Notes: generated by a model from the sequence alone, not told the origin. Shown: positions 1 to 5,479, counted from the first letter of the stretch. The stretch is DNA of 5,479 nucleotides from Verrucomicrobiota bacterium (GCA_026397855.1 JAPLUA010000233.1:1-5479); one strand, 5' to 3'. A program made the numbers and translations.

Positions 1-230
1 ATCGCGCAATAAGCCGCATTGCCGGCACCGTCAACGGCTCCCAGCACCACCTCATGGGTGCCCAGGCTAAGCGCCACATCCATCGCCACGCTCTGGGTCA
101 CCGTCACTGAACCGCAGTTGTCTGCGGCGAGGACATAGTTCGTGCCCGTGATGTCCGGCATCGGAGCCTGGCAGTTCGTGCCCGCAGCCAGCACAACATT
201 GGTCGTATGCCAGGTGATTGAAGGCGGCGT
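1..230 (-). repeat. HYR-like tandem repeat, copy B, cut by window edge (residues 1731-1806)
   Basis: Second copy of the 84-residue unit, starting TPPSITW, with NCQAPMPDITGTNYVLA, DNCGSVTVTQSVA, LSLGTHEVVLGAVDGAGN and AAYCA at the edge. About eight residues of this copy are missing. More copies may follow outside the window, since the reading frame is open. Confidence 0.85.
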
Positions 231-3200
231 TTGGTCAGTCACCACAACGTAGTTCGTGCAGGAGGCGGCGTTCCCTGCGGCATCGAAAGCCACCAGCACC
301 ACTTCGTTGGTGCCCAGGCTCAGCACGGTGTTGGTCGCCACGCTCTGCGTCACGGTTACGGAACTGCAGTAGTCCTGCGCGAGAATGTAATTCGTGCCCG
401 TAAGATCGGGCATGAGCGCCTGGCAATTCGTGTCTGCCGCCAGCACCCTGTTGGTGAAGCACCAGGCGATCACCGGCGGCTCGATGTCCAGAACGATCAC
501 CCGCTGCTGGCAGCTATTGATGTTCCCACTGCTGTCGGTCACGGTCCACGTCACCAAGTTGGTTCCAATCGCGTAGCTCGCCGCCCCGTTGTTGGTCACC
601 GAGGCCACAGCGACATCGTCGCCTGTCACCGGGGTGCCCAAAGCCACATTGGTGGCATTGCAACCGGAATTAGCCGGGACGGTGACATCCGCCGGGCAGG
701 AAATGGTCGGCGGCGTCACATCGCTGACTGTAAGCATCGCCGTGCTGGAAAGCGCGGTGCCCATCGAATTGCTGATGAGCAGCGCGTAAGCGCCGGCATC
801 GGAGCCTTGGACACTGGCCAGCGTCAGCGAAGCGGCGGTCGCACCCGGCAGATTTGTCCCGTTGTGTTGCCACTGCCAGCTCAACGGCTGGAGCCCGGCG
901 GCCATCGCCTGCAAACGAACGGCGGTGCCCCCACGCACGTTTTGACTAAAGGGTTGGACTGTAATAGCTGGGCGCCCGTCGCCTTGCAGCGCCACCAAGT
1001 GGAACCCGCCGCCGGCCATCCCCACCACGTTTGCCAATCCCACCGGAATATTGGTCTGGCCGTAGGCGTTGTCGCCCCAGGCGACCATGGTCCCGTCAGC
1101 CTTCAAGGCCAGGGTGTCATAGCGGCCAGCAGCCACAGCCACCACGTTGCTCAAAGCGGCAGGCGTATTGGTCTGCCCGTAGGTGTTGTCGCCCCATGCC
1201 ACGACCGTTCCGTCCGACTTAAGGGCGACGCTGTGATAGCCTCCAGCAGCGACTGACACCACGGAGCCCAAACCGTCCGGAACCATCGCCTGCCCGTAAT
1301 AGGGATTGACCCCCGTATTAACGGTGCCCGCCCCCCATGCAAGCACGGTGCCGTCCGACTTCAAGGCCAGGCTGTGGTAACCCCCCGCTGCCACCGCCAC
1401 CGCGTTGCTCAAACCGTTGGGCTCGATCGCCTGCCCGTAGTAGGGACTGACCCCGGAATTGGTCGTGCCGGCGCCCCAGGCCACGACGGCACCGTCCGAC
1501 TTCAATGCCAGGCTGTGGTATCCCCCGGCCGCGACCGCCACCGCATTGCTCAAACCGGCCGGCACGATCGCCTGTCCGAGATTCGGGCTGGCGCCCGTGT
1601 TGGTTGTCCCCGCGCCCCAGGCCGCGGCTGTGCCGTCGGATTTGAGCGCCAGGCTATGGTAGTAGCCGGCAGCCACTTGCATGACGTTGCCCAGGCCGGC
1701 AGGGACCATGGCCTGCCCCAGTTGCGGGCTGGACCCCGTGTTACTGGTGCCGGCACCCCAGGCCACAGGCACCCCATCAGATCTCAGGGCCAGGCTATGG
1801 TAAAGCCCCGCTGCAGTCCCCGTCACGTTGCTCACCCCGCCCGGAATGCTCGACTGGTTGTAGTCGTTGCGCCCCCAGGCAACCAACGGCCAAAGCGCCA
1901 GGAACGCATTCGAACTGGCCACGCTCCCGTAGGTATTGCTGGCCACCAGGGAATAGACGGCCATCTCCGTTCCCTGTGCGTTCGAGACGATCAGGCTGGC
2001 AGTCGCGGAACCGCTGATCCTGCCACCGTCCACCAGGTTGGTGCCCGCCCGACGCCAATGAAGAGTGATCGGGCTCGATCCGGCAACCCCGGCAGTAAAG
2101 GACGCGACTGACCCGGCCAATAGGGTTTGACCAACCGGCTGCGTCAGAATCACAGGCGGGAAGTTCGCCGTCAGCGTGGCATTCGAGCTGAGCACCTGCC
2201 CATAGAGGTTAGTGACCGCCACCGAGTAGCTCCCAAGGTCCCCCACCTGGACGCGCGCCACCGTCAGCGTGGACGTCTGCGTGCCGCTGATATTCGTGCT
2301 GGCAGCCAAAGCCACCCCATCTTTGCTCCACTGGAAGCCGAGGGGCGCCGTGCCGGAAACGCCGACCGTGAAAGTGGCCGGGGCGTTCGGCGCAACCGAT
2401 TGATTCTGCGGCTGGCTGGTTATCCAAGGATCCCGCACGGTCAACAGCGCATTAGAGCTGAGAGCGGAGCCAAGCAGGTTGGTCACCAGCACGGAGTAGG
2501 AACCGGCCCGGGCCGCCAGCACATTGGTCAGCGTCAGCGTGGAATTGACCGCCCCCGCCAGGTCGGCCCCGTTGAAACGCCACTGATAGACGAGGGGCGC
2601 GGTGCCGTTAGCGACGACCTGGAAGGTCACGTTCGTGCCGGCGATGGCGGTCTGGCTGCCCGGTTGACCCGTAATGCCCGGAGGGGCGCTGACGACGGTC
2701 ACGTTAGTCACCGAGTTATTGGCGGAATAAGGGTCGGGAGTGAAAGCGCCAATCGTGATAATATTGGTGATGAATCCCCCAAAGGTGGGCGCCACCACCA
2801 CGTTGAAGTTGGTGGAACCGCCGATCGTGAGGGTGCCGACGGTGGCCACGACTCTTGCGCCGAGGTTGGTGCAACCCGGAGAGGCGGAAACAAAAGTGAC
2901 TCCGGCCGGCAAGGTGTCGGTGATCGTCACGCTCATCGCCGACTGCGGGCCGAGGTTGGTGGCCATCAGCGTGTAAGTCAGGTTCTGGCCCACCTGGACA
3001 GGATCGGGAGATGCCGTCATGGCCAGCCCCAGGTCGGTGCTCGCTGTGCAACAGGAATAGAGCTGGCTGCCGATGTCGAGCTGGAAGCAGTAAAACGTGC
3101 CGGTCTGGCTGAAGGCAGTGTCGGCGACGCGCAACTTCCACGTTCCGTTGACGGCCTTCCCATTGAGGGCGGAGAGAGGGCTCTCCGGCCGGTAAGAGCC

Positions 3201-5420
3201 GGCGAACGGCGCCGCCCCGTTGGTGATGGATGCGGCGGCCGCATCGTCGAAGACGGTGAATGTGCCGGAGCAATCATTGGCTCCGCTGCCGTAATTCTTG
3301 CCGGAGCCGCCGCGCTTGTTGACGAGCGTGACGAGCGTGCCGTCCGGGTGGACCAGGGTGATTACCAGGTCGGAATCCCGGCCGTGGTTCAAGCGAACAC
3401 GCGCATTGACATCCGCAACGACACCGCTATCCGTGATCGTGATAGGAACTTCAATGGTGGTGTTATTGGCGATCGCAACCGAGACGCCTCCGCTGCTGTA
3501 GTTGTTGGTAACGGACGAGGATAGAACGCCCAGCATGAATACGTTGGTGAGCGTGCCCAGGTTCCTCGATCCGTCCTGAAGTTGAATCACGGCGGCAAGG
3601 GCGCCGCCGCACGCGCCCGTGGCGGTAAAAGTAAACGCGCGGGACACCGCCACGCCATTGGTGAGCAGCGGGCCGTAGGTTTGGGAGTCACTCGGCCCGA
3701 CCACACCGTTGGTGGCCAGAAGTGTTGCAACCAGGTTCGTGGTGTTGCCCAGCCCCGTGTTCTTGAGGGCGAATGCGACAGTGACCGTCTCGTTGGGATC
3801 AATAGCCCCATTCCCGGGCAGGCACCCTTCTGCAGTCACCAAGGCGCTGTCCACGACGATCCTGGGCTCAATCAGCGTGGCAATGGCATTGCCCAGGTTG
3901 ATGCGCGGCCTAGTGACGGCAACCTTGGTATCGGTGATGAGGTTCCCCGAACTGGCCAACCGCGAGAACACTTGCGCGGGAGTAAGGTAGGCGCCCGTCA
4001 ACGCCTTGGCGGACTGCTGTAAGCACGCCACCGCTCCAGCCGCGTAGGGGCACGACGCCGAGGTTCCCCCGAAGCTGTCGTAGTAATCGCCCGTGCTGTA
4101 ACCGCTCGTTCCCGAAATATCGGTGGTGTAGCAATTATTGCCGGGGGCAAAGAGGCCCAGGAACGGGGCCACATTGGCGTAGGAGGCCACCCGGTCGGCC
4201 TGGCTGTTGTCCGTCGCGTAATAGCCCGTCGGGCACCCGCTGTTGGCGGTCTTCGAAACGCAGGAGGCGACGTCAACGCAAGGGAGAATGGTCCCAAAGC
4301 TGGCGTCATAGACAGCGCCCACGGAAATGACGCTGGAAATACAGGCCGGCCAGGCGATCGAGTCGCAGTAGCCGTCGTTCCCGGACGAGGCGAGGACCGT
4401 GATGCCGGCAGCAACGGCGTTGTTCGCCGCAGTCGTCATCGCAGTAACGTAGCTGTCGCAGGTGCTGTAATTCCGGCCGCCGCCGAAGCTGGTGCTGATG
4501 ACCATGATCGGATTGGTGGGATTATCATTCCGGTGGGTGACGCACCAATCCCAGGCCGCCACCATGGCATCATTCAGGGCCGAACCGGTTGTGCCGTAGG
4601 AGATTTTGCAGGCATACAGCTTCGCCCCCGGGGCGACGCCCCCGATATAATCCCCCACGGTGCCGAGGTCGCCCGCGGCAATGCCTGCGCAGCAGGTTCC
4701 GTGGGCCTGCGTGTTGGGAAGCGGGTCTGCGTCGTTGTCGCCAAAGTCGTATCCGCCGATCACCTTGCTGTTGGGAAACCCGCCGCCGCCCAACCGGGGA
4801 TGGTTGTAGTCAATGCCGGTATCGCAGATGGCGATGGCGATGCCGGCCCCATTGTAGGTCGGCCGCGTCGCGAGCGCATTCATCAGCGGAATCCCCTGCG
4901 CCAGGTGCGCCCGCAATTCATGCACCGGCTCGATGGATTCCACCCGCGGATTGGCGAGCAGCTTCTGGAGCGCGGACAAGGTCACATCACTGGAGAACCC
5001 GGCCTGGTTGTCGAAGCGGAACCGGTCTTTGTGCTCGTCCGCGGCCAGCGTATTCAGAACATCGTCGGCTACGCCCCGGTTCGCCGCGTGCAGCGCCTCC
5101 AAGGCCCCGGCTTTGTGCCAGTCCGCCGGCAGCATGGCTTGCGCCGGCGAGACAAGGTTGACGATTACCGCCACCCGGTCCTGCCCGTTGGTAAAGCCGG
5201 CGAGCACTTGTTCTGGGAAGAGCAGAATTGCCCCCCCAACCACTGCCGTAGTCACGGCTGATGGCGGGACATTGCTGGACGAGGAACCACCCTTCTGCCC
5301 CGGCAGCCCGTTATCCACGACCTTTATCGGATCGGCGGCACCGGCCCGCAAGGCCACCGCAGCGCAAAGCACCGGCAGCAGAAGGAAGTTCCTCAGCAGA
5401 GAACGGTGTGCATTCCGCAT
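1..5420 (-). CDS. Giant secreted S8 (subtilisin/kexin-like) serine protease with P domain, Ig-like, RCC1 and HYR modules; C-terminus missing
   Basis: Likely an exported endopeptidase that cleaves proteins outside the cytoplasm. Visible residues 1-1806 hold a signal peptide, I9-like propeptide, and an S8 domain with the full triad: Asp200 in CDTGIDYNH, His240 in HGTCCAG, Ser454 in GTSASCP, plus oxyanion Asn348 in SSGNDG. A P domain, DUF11, four Ig-like modules, seven RCC1 units and three HYR-type modules follow. The frame is open from start to window edge with no stop, so the gene looks intact but is cut at the 3' end. ATG at 5418-5420 is chosen because an in-frame TGA lies at 5436-5438, no other start codon falls between, and a signal peptide follows at once. 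The next in-frame ATG, Met96, would remove the signal. No neighbouring gene is visible, so operon context is unknown. Protease assignment is firm; substrate, attachment to the cell and role are unknown. The Verrucomicrobiota-like module style is inference. Confidence 0.95.
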   Translation of the reverse strand, partial: MRNAHRSLLRNFLLLPVLCAAVALRAGAADPIKVVDNGLPGQKGGSSSSNVPPSAVTTAVVGGAILLFPEQVLAGFTNGQDRVAVIVNLVSPAQAMLPADWHKAGALEALHAANRGVADDVLNTLAADEHKDRFRFDNQAGFSSDVTLSALQKLLANPRVESIEPVHELRAHLAQGIPLMNALATRPTYNGAGIAIAICDTGIDYNHPRLGGGGFPNSKVIGGYDFGDNDADPLPNTQAHGTCCAGIAAGDLGTVGDYIGGVAPGAKLYACKISYGTTGSALNDAMVAAWDWCVTHRNDNPTNPIMVISTSFGGGRNYSTCDSYVTAMTTAANNAVAAGITVLASSGNDGYCDSIAWPACISSVISVGAVYDASFGTILPCVDVASCVSKTANSGCPTGYYATDNSQADRVASYANVAPFLGLFAPGNNCYTTDISGTSGYSTGDYYDSFGGTSASCPYAAGAVACLQQSAKALTGAYLTPAQVFSRLASSGNLITDTKVAVTRPRINLGNAIATLIEPRIVVDSALVTAEGCLPGNGAIDPNETVTVAFALKNTGLGNTTNLVATLLATNGVVGPSDSQTYGPLLTNGVAVSRAFTFTATGACGGALAAVIQLQDGSRNLGTLTNVFMLGVLSSSVTNNYSSGGVSVAIANNTTIEVPITITDSGVVADVNARVRLNHGRDSDLVITLVHPDGTLVTLVNKRGGSGKNYGSGANDCSGTFTVFDDAAAASITNGAAPFAGSYRPESPLSALNGKAVNGTWKLRVADTAFSQTGTFYCFQLDIGSQLYSCCTASTDLGLAMTASPDPVQVGQNLTYTLMATNLGPQSAMSVTITDTLPAGVTFVSASPGCTNLGARVVATVGTLTIGGSTNFNVVVAPTFGGFITNIITIGAFTPDPYSANNSVTNVTVVSAPPGITGQPGSQTAIAGTNVTFQVVANGTAPLVYQWRFNGADLAGAVNSTLTLTNVLAARAGSYSVLVTNLLGSALSSNALLTVRDPWITSQPQNQSVAPNAPATFTVGVSGTAPLGFQWSKDGVALAASTNISGTQTSTLTVARVQVGDLGSYSVAVTNLYGQVLSSNATLTANFPPVILTQPVGQTLLAGSVASFTAGVAGSSPITLHWRRAGTNLVDGGRISGSATASLIVSNAQGTEMAVYSLVASNTYGSVASSNAFLALWPLVAWGRNDYNQSSIPGGVSNVTGTAAGLYHSLALRSDGVPVAWGAGTSNTGSSPQLGQAMVPAGLGNVMQVAAGYYHSLALKSDGTAAAWGAGTTNTGASPNLGQAIVPAGLSNAVAVAAGGYHSLALKSDGAVVAWGAGTTNSGVSPYYGQAIEPNGLSNAVAVAAGGYHSLALKSDGTVLAWGAGTVNTGVNPYYGQAMVPDGLGSVVSVAAGGYHSVALKSDGTVVAWGDNTYGQTNTPAALSNVVAVAAGRYDTLALKADGTMVAWGDNAYGQTNIPVGLANVVGMAGGGFHLVALQGDGRPAITVQPFSQNVRGGTAVRLQAMAAGLQPLSWQWQHNGTNLPGATAASLTLASVQGSDAGAYALLISNSMGTALSSTAMLTVSDVTPPTISCPADVTVPANSGCNATNVALGTPVTGDDVAVASVTNNGAASYAIGTNLVTWTVTDSSGNINSCQQRVIVLDIEPPVIAWCFTNRVLAADTNCQALMPDLTGTNYILAQDYCSSVTVTQSVATNTVLSLGTNEVVLVAFDAAGNAASCTNYVVVTDQTPPSITWHTTNVVLAAGTNCQAPMPDITGTNYVLAADNCGSVTVTQSVAMDVALSLGTHEVVLGAVDGAGNAAYCA
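231..482 (-). repeat. HYR-like tandem repeat, copy A (residues 1647-1730)
   Basis: An 84-residue (252-base) unit starting EPPVIAW, with NCQALMPDLTGTNYILA, DYCSSVTVTQSVA, LSLGTNEVVLVAFDAAGN and a closing VVVTDQ. The Cys-x-Ala-x-x-Pro-Asp and Val-Thr-Gln-Ser pieces are those of HYR-related modules. It is followed immediately by copy B in the same frame. By hand count 53 of 76 comparable residues are identical between the two copies. Confidence 0.85.
483..722 (-). other. HYR module (about residues 1567-1646)
   Basis: This has the classic HYR order: DVTPPTISCPADVTVPAN, then SGCNATNVALGTP, a GTNLVTWTVTDSSGNINSC stretch and a closing QQRVIVLDI. HYR domains are Ig-fold modules of extracellular adhesion proteins. 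The Cys at about 1575, 1587 and 1637 are typical positions. It differs from the two following repeats, which share a variant form. Confidence 0.85.
723..971 (-). other. Ig-like module 4 (about residues 1484-1566)
   Basis: After the propeller the chain returns to an Ig-like module: PAITVQPFSQNVRGGTAV, core Trp pair in LSWQWQHNGTNL, AASLTLASVQGSDAGAYAL, and ISNSMGTALSSTAMLTV. It belongs to the same family as modules 1-3, so the propeller looks inserted into a run of four Ig-like modules. Confidence 0.85.
975..1883 (-). repeat. Seven RCC1-type repeats, probable seven-bladed beta propeller (about residues 1180-1482)
   Basis: Seven units each carry a Trp-Gly after a strand of the SLALKSDGTVVA type and an AAGGYHS-like motif. 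The Trp residues are at 1182, 1221, 1268, 1315, 1362, 1409 and 1448, giving spacings of 39, 47, 47, 47, 47 and 39. The four long units share an extra eight residues in a loop of the WGAGTTNTGASPNLGQA type, while the short ones read WGDNTYGQTN. Repeats of 141 and 117 bases are visible in the DNA. RCC1 proteins form seven-bladed propellers, so seven units fit one closed ring. RCC1 is best known as a eukaryotic nucleotide exchange factor, but bacterial secreted copies are usually read as binding platforms. The ligand here is unknown. Confidence 0.92.
1893..2159 (-). other. Ig-like module 3 (about residues 1088-1176)
   Basis: Third module of the series: PPVILTQPVGQTLLAGSV, core Trp in LHWRRAG, ASLIVSNAQGTEMAVYSL, and ASNTYGSVASSNAFLAL. 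It has diverged more than modules 1 and 2, with Met-Ala-Val-Tyr in place of Ala-Gly-Ser-Tyr. It leads straight into the first RCC1 unit with no linker. Confidence 0.82.
2166..2432 (-). other. Ig-like module 2 (about residues 997-1085)
   Basis: Same plan as module 1: ITSQPQNQSVAPNAPATF, core Trp in GFQWSKDG, TSTLTVARVQVGDLGSYSV, and VTNLYGQVLSSNATLT. It is slightly longer than module 1 because of an ALAASTNISGT loop before the Thr-Leu-Thr strand. No cysteines are present. Confidence 0.85.
2436..2684 (-). other. Ig-like module 1 (about residues 913-995)
   Basis: An immunoglobulin-fold repeat beginning PPGITGQPGSQTAIAGTNV, with the core Trp in VYQWRFNG, the strand TLTLTNV, and the closing AGSYSVLVTN and SSNALLTV. 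The pattern matches Ig-like modules common in Verrucomicrobiota secreted proteins. It lacks cysteines, so the fold would rest on the hydrophobic core alone. It runs directly into module 2. Confidence 0.85.
2700..3035 (-). other. DUF11 (Ig-like) repeat module (about residues 796-907)
   Basis: The segment opens with DLGLAMTASPDPVQVGQNLT and continues with YTLMATNLGPQSA, VTITDTLPAGVTFVSASPGC, a GTLTIGGSTNFNV stretch, and ends PDPYSANNSVTNVTVV. These are the signature pieces of DUF11 modules: 'D...t..~NnGp..a..v...D.lP.gvtfvsas...D....NN..t..~~tV'. DUF11 domains are beta-rich spacer or adhesion modules in bacterial surface proteins. Only one copy is seen. Confidence 0.85.
3069..3515 (-). other. 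Proprotein convertase P domain (P/Homo B; about residues 636-784)
   Basis: The segment carries the P-domain hallmarks in order: a strand pair with VPITITDSG (about 658-667), then LNHGRDSDLVITLVHPDGT (677-695) with the conserved His, Asp-Leu and Pro-x-Gly-Thr, then a Gly-rich loop, and finally NGTWKLRVAD (758-767) followed by TGTFYCFQLDI. In kexin and furin this jelly-roll domain stabilises the catalytic domain. In bacterial proteases it is often C-terminal and may be cleaved off or bind substrate. Here it is internal and separated from the protease by about 110 residues. Confidence 0.9.
3531..3866 (-). other. Beta-sandwich spacer between protease and P domain (about residues 519-630)
   Basis: About 110 residues with alternating polar and hydrophobic strands separate the protease from the P domain. 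It includes a GNGAIDPNETVTVAFALKN stretch (about 533-553) that resembles the start of CARDB- or NEW3-like beta sandwiches, which carry a 'G.idPnE.v.v...l.N.G' pattern. I cannot name the family with confidence. It has two cysteines, at about 529 and 604. It probably acts as a rigid spacer. Confidence 0.5.
3876..4859 (-). other. Peptidase S8 catalytic domain (about residues 188-515)
   Basis: The catalytic Asp200, His240 and Ser454 appear in order in the classic contexts, with oxyanion Asn348 in SSGNDG and the substrate-strand motif VISTSFGGG at about 307-315. The stretch LFAPGNNC (424-430 region) matches the usual APG element before the serine. The serine motif GTSASCP differs from the common bacterial GTSMAxP and is closer to the kexin/furin GTSASAP form, which agrees with the P domain downstream. 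Cys244 sits four residues after the catalytic His, as Cys73 does in proteinase K. There are 14 cysteines between residues 199 and 466, which suggests several disulfides in an oxidising environment. All catalytic residues are present, so activity is expected. Confidence 0.95.
4920..5174 (-). other. I9-like inhibitory propeptide (about residues 83-167)
   Basis: Between the signal peptide and the catalytic domain lies a segment with the order expected of subtilase propeptides. A beta strand (VAVIVNL, 83-89) is followed by a helical stretch rich in Ala and Leu (about 104-127), a strand of the RFRFDNQAGFSS type (133-144), a helix (about 147-156), and the closing strand NPRVESIEPV (157-166). In this family the propeptide acts as a folding chaperone and inhibitor until it cleaves itself off. 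Cleavage would fall somewhere in residues 167-190; the exact bond cannot be read from the sequence. Residues 29-82 form a low-similarity linker. Confidence 0.72.
5337..5420 (-). other. Signal peptide (residues 1-28)
   Basis: The N-terminus has a basic start (Arg2, His5, Arg6, Arg10), a hydrophobic core from about residue 12 to 24 (FLLLPVLCAAVAL), and an Ala-Gly-Ala motif at 26-28 that fits signal peptidase I cleavage before Ala29. Cys19 lies in the core, but the preceding residues (Pro-Val-Leu) do not make a good lipobox, so a lipoprotein is less likely. This implies export through the Sec system. Confidence 0.88.
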
Positions 5421-5479
5421 AAAGGTAACTAGTCTTCATCATCTCATAACCTGAAGGTCAGGTTTTGTCGAGCAACTTC
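5421..5479 (-). promoter_or_regulatory. Short 5' leader of the protease gene
   Basis: No gene is visible in these 59 bases. An in-frame TGA at 5436-5438 closes the frame upstream of the start. No canonical AGGAGG is present. A purine-rich GAGATGATGAAG lies about 12-23 bases before the ATG and is at best a weak, distant ribosome binding site. No convincing -35/-10 pair can be read. The promoter may lie beyond the window. Confidence 0.4.
5448..5464. repeat. Perfect 7-3-7 inverted repeat upstream of the start codon
   Basis: AACCTGA, three bases, then TCAGGTT form a perfect dyad whose near edge is 27 bases upstream of the ATG. In the gene's direction no T-run follows, so it is not a terminator for an upstream gene on the same strand. 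Read on the plus strand it is followed by TT, but no plus-strand gene ends there. A small protein-binding operator or a short hairpin in the leader RNA are the likely options. The pairing is seen; the function is inference. Confidence 0.4.

Noticed and set aside
231..1256. Long plus-strand open frame of 341 codons, with others in the same register at 1374-2111, 2127-3524, 3582-4022 and 4533-5261.
   Set aside because: All start at positions divisible by three, which is the exact mirror register of the minus-strand codons. They stay open because the real gene rarely uses TTA, CTA or TCA codons; for example, the frame ending at 5261 stops exactly at a sense TCA codon. Their translations are low-complexity, rich in Arg, Gly and His, and show no domain.
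975..1883. The periodic DNA looked at first like a possible CRISPR or non-coding satellite array.
   Set aside because: The periods (117 and 141 bases) are multiples of three, the repeats stay in frame, and they translate to RCC1 units. There are no constant short repeats with unique spacers.
2716..3273. Minus-strand open frame of 185 codons inside the P domain and DUF11 region.
   Set aside because: It is out of frame with the continuous protease frame, rich in Arg and His, and overlaps well-recognised domains. It is a shadow.
3998..4414. Minus-strand open frame of 138 codons over the catalytic domain.
   Set aside because: Out of frame with the clear S8 sequence that includes Ser454 and Asn348; its translation is rich in Arg, Pro and Ala with no recognisable fold.
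5361..5370. Lipoprotein signal with Cys19.
   Set aside because: Residues before the Cys (Pro-Val-Leu) do not fit the lipobox, and a good Ala-Gly-Ala signal peptidase I site follows at 26-28.
5448..5464. The inverted repeat as a rho-independent terminator.
   Set aside because: The stem is only seven pairs with moderate GC, no T-run follows on the minus strand, and no plus-strand gene ends there.
5444..5475. A sigma-70-like promoter with TTGCTC as -35 and a GGTTAT-like -10.
   Set aside because: The proposed -10 matches the consensus poorly, and the spacing is not compelling.

Overview
The window is almost entirely one gene, read on the minus strand. It starts at 5420 and is still open when the sequence runs out at position 1, so 1,806 codons are visible and the C-terminus is missing. 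I translated it by hand through the whole window and met no stop and no frameshift. It encodes a very large secreted multidomain protein: a subtilisin-like (S8) serine protease followed by a long chain of beta-rich modules.

Domain order from the N-terminus (right to left in window coordinates): signal peptide (residues 1-28); an I9-like propeptide that would fold and inhibit the protease (about 83-167); the S8 catalytic domain with Asp200, His240, Asn348 and Ser454 (about 188-515); a beta-sandwich spacer (about 519-630); a proprotein-convertase P domain (about 636-784); a DUF11 module (about 796-907); three Ig-like modules (about 913-1176); a seven-unit RCC1-type repeat block, probably one seven-bladed propeller (about 1180-1482); a fourth Ig-like module (about 1484-1566); one HYR module (about 1567-1646); and two tandem HYR-like repeats of 84 residues (1647-1730, then 1731 to the edge). 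The export signal and protease lie at the N-terminus. The other modules look like binding, spacing or surface-attachment parts. The anchor or secretion tag, if any, would be in the missing C-terminus.

Organism: the DNA is GC-rich and most codons end in G or C. The Ig-like modules are of the 'QP.SQ...G..V.F...A.G..PL.YQW..NG..L.GA...TLTL.NV...AGSYSV.V.N..G...SSNA.LTV' kind and carry many Thr-Asn pairs. Combined with RCC1 units of the 'AAG.YHSLALKSDGTVVAWG' kind, this is the style of giant extracellular proteins in Verrucomicrobiota (Pedosphaera/Limisphaerales-like bacteria). This is a family-level impression, not a database result.

The 59 bases upstream of the start (5421-5479) hold no gene. 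They contain a perfect 7-3-7 inverted repeat (5448-5464) that could be an operator, and only a weak ribosome binding site. The long plus-strand reading frames are mirror images of the minus-strand codons and are not genes. I see no RNA gene, mobile element, CRISPR array or multi-gene system here.
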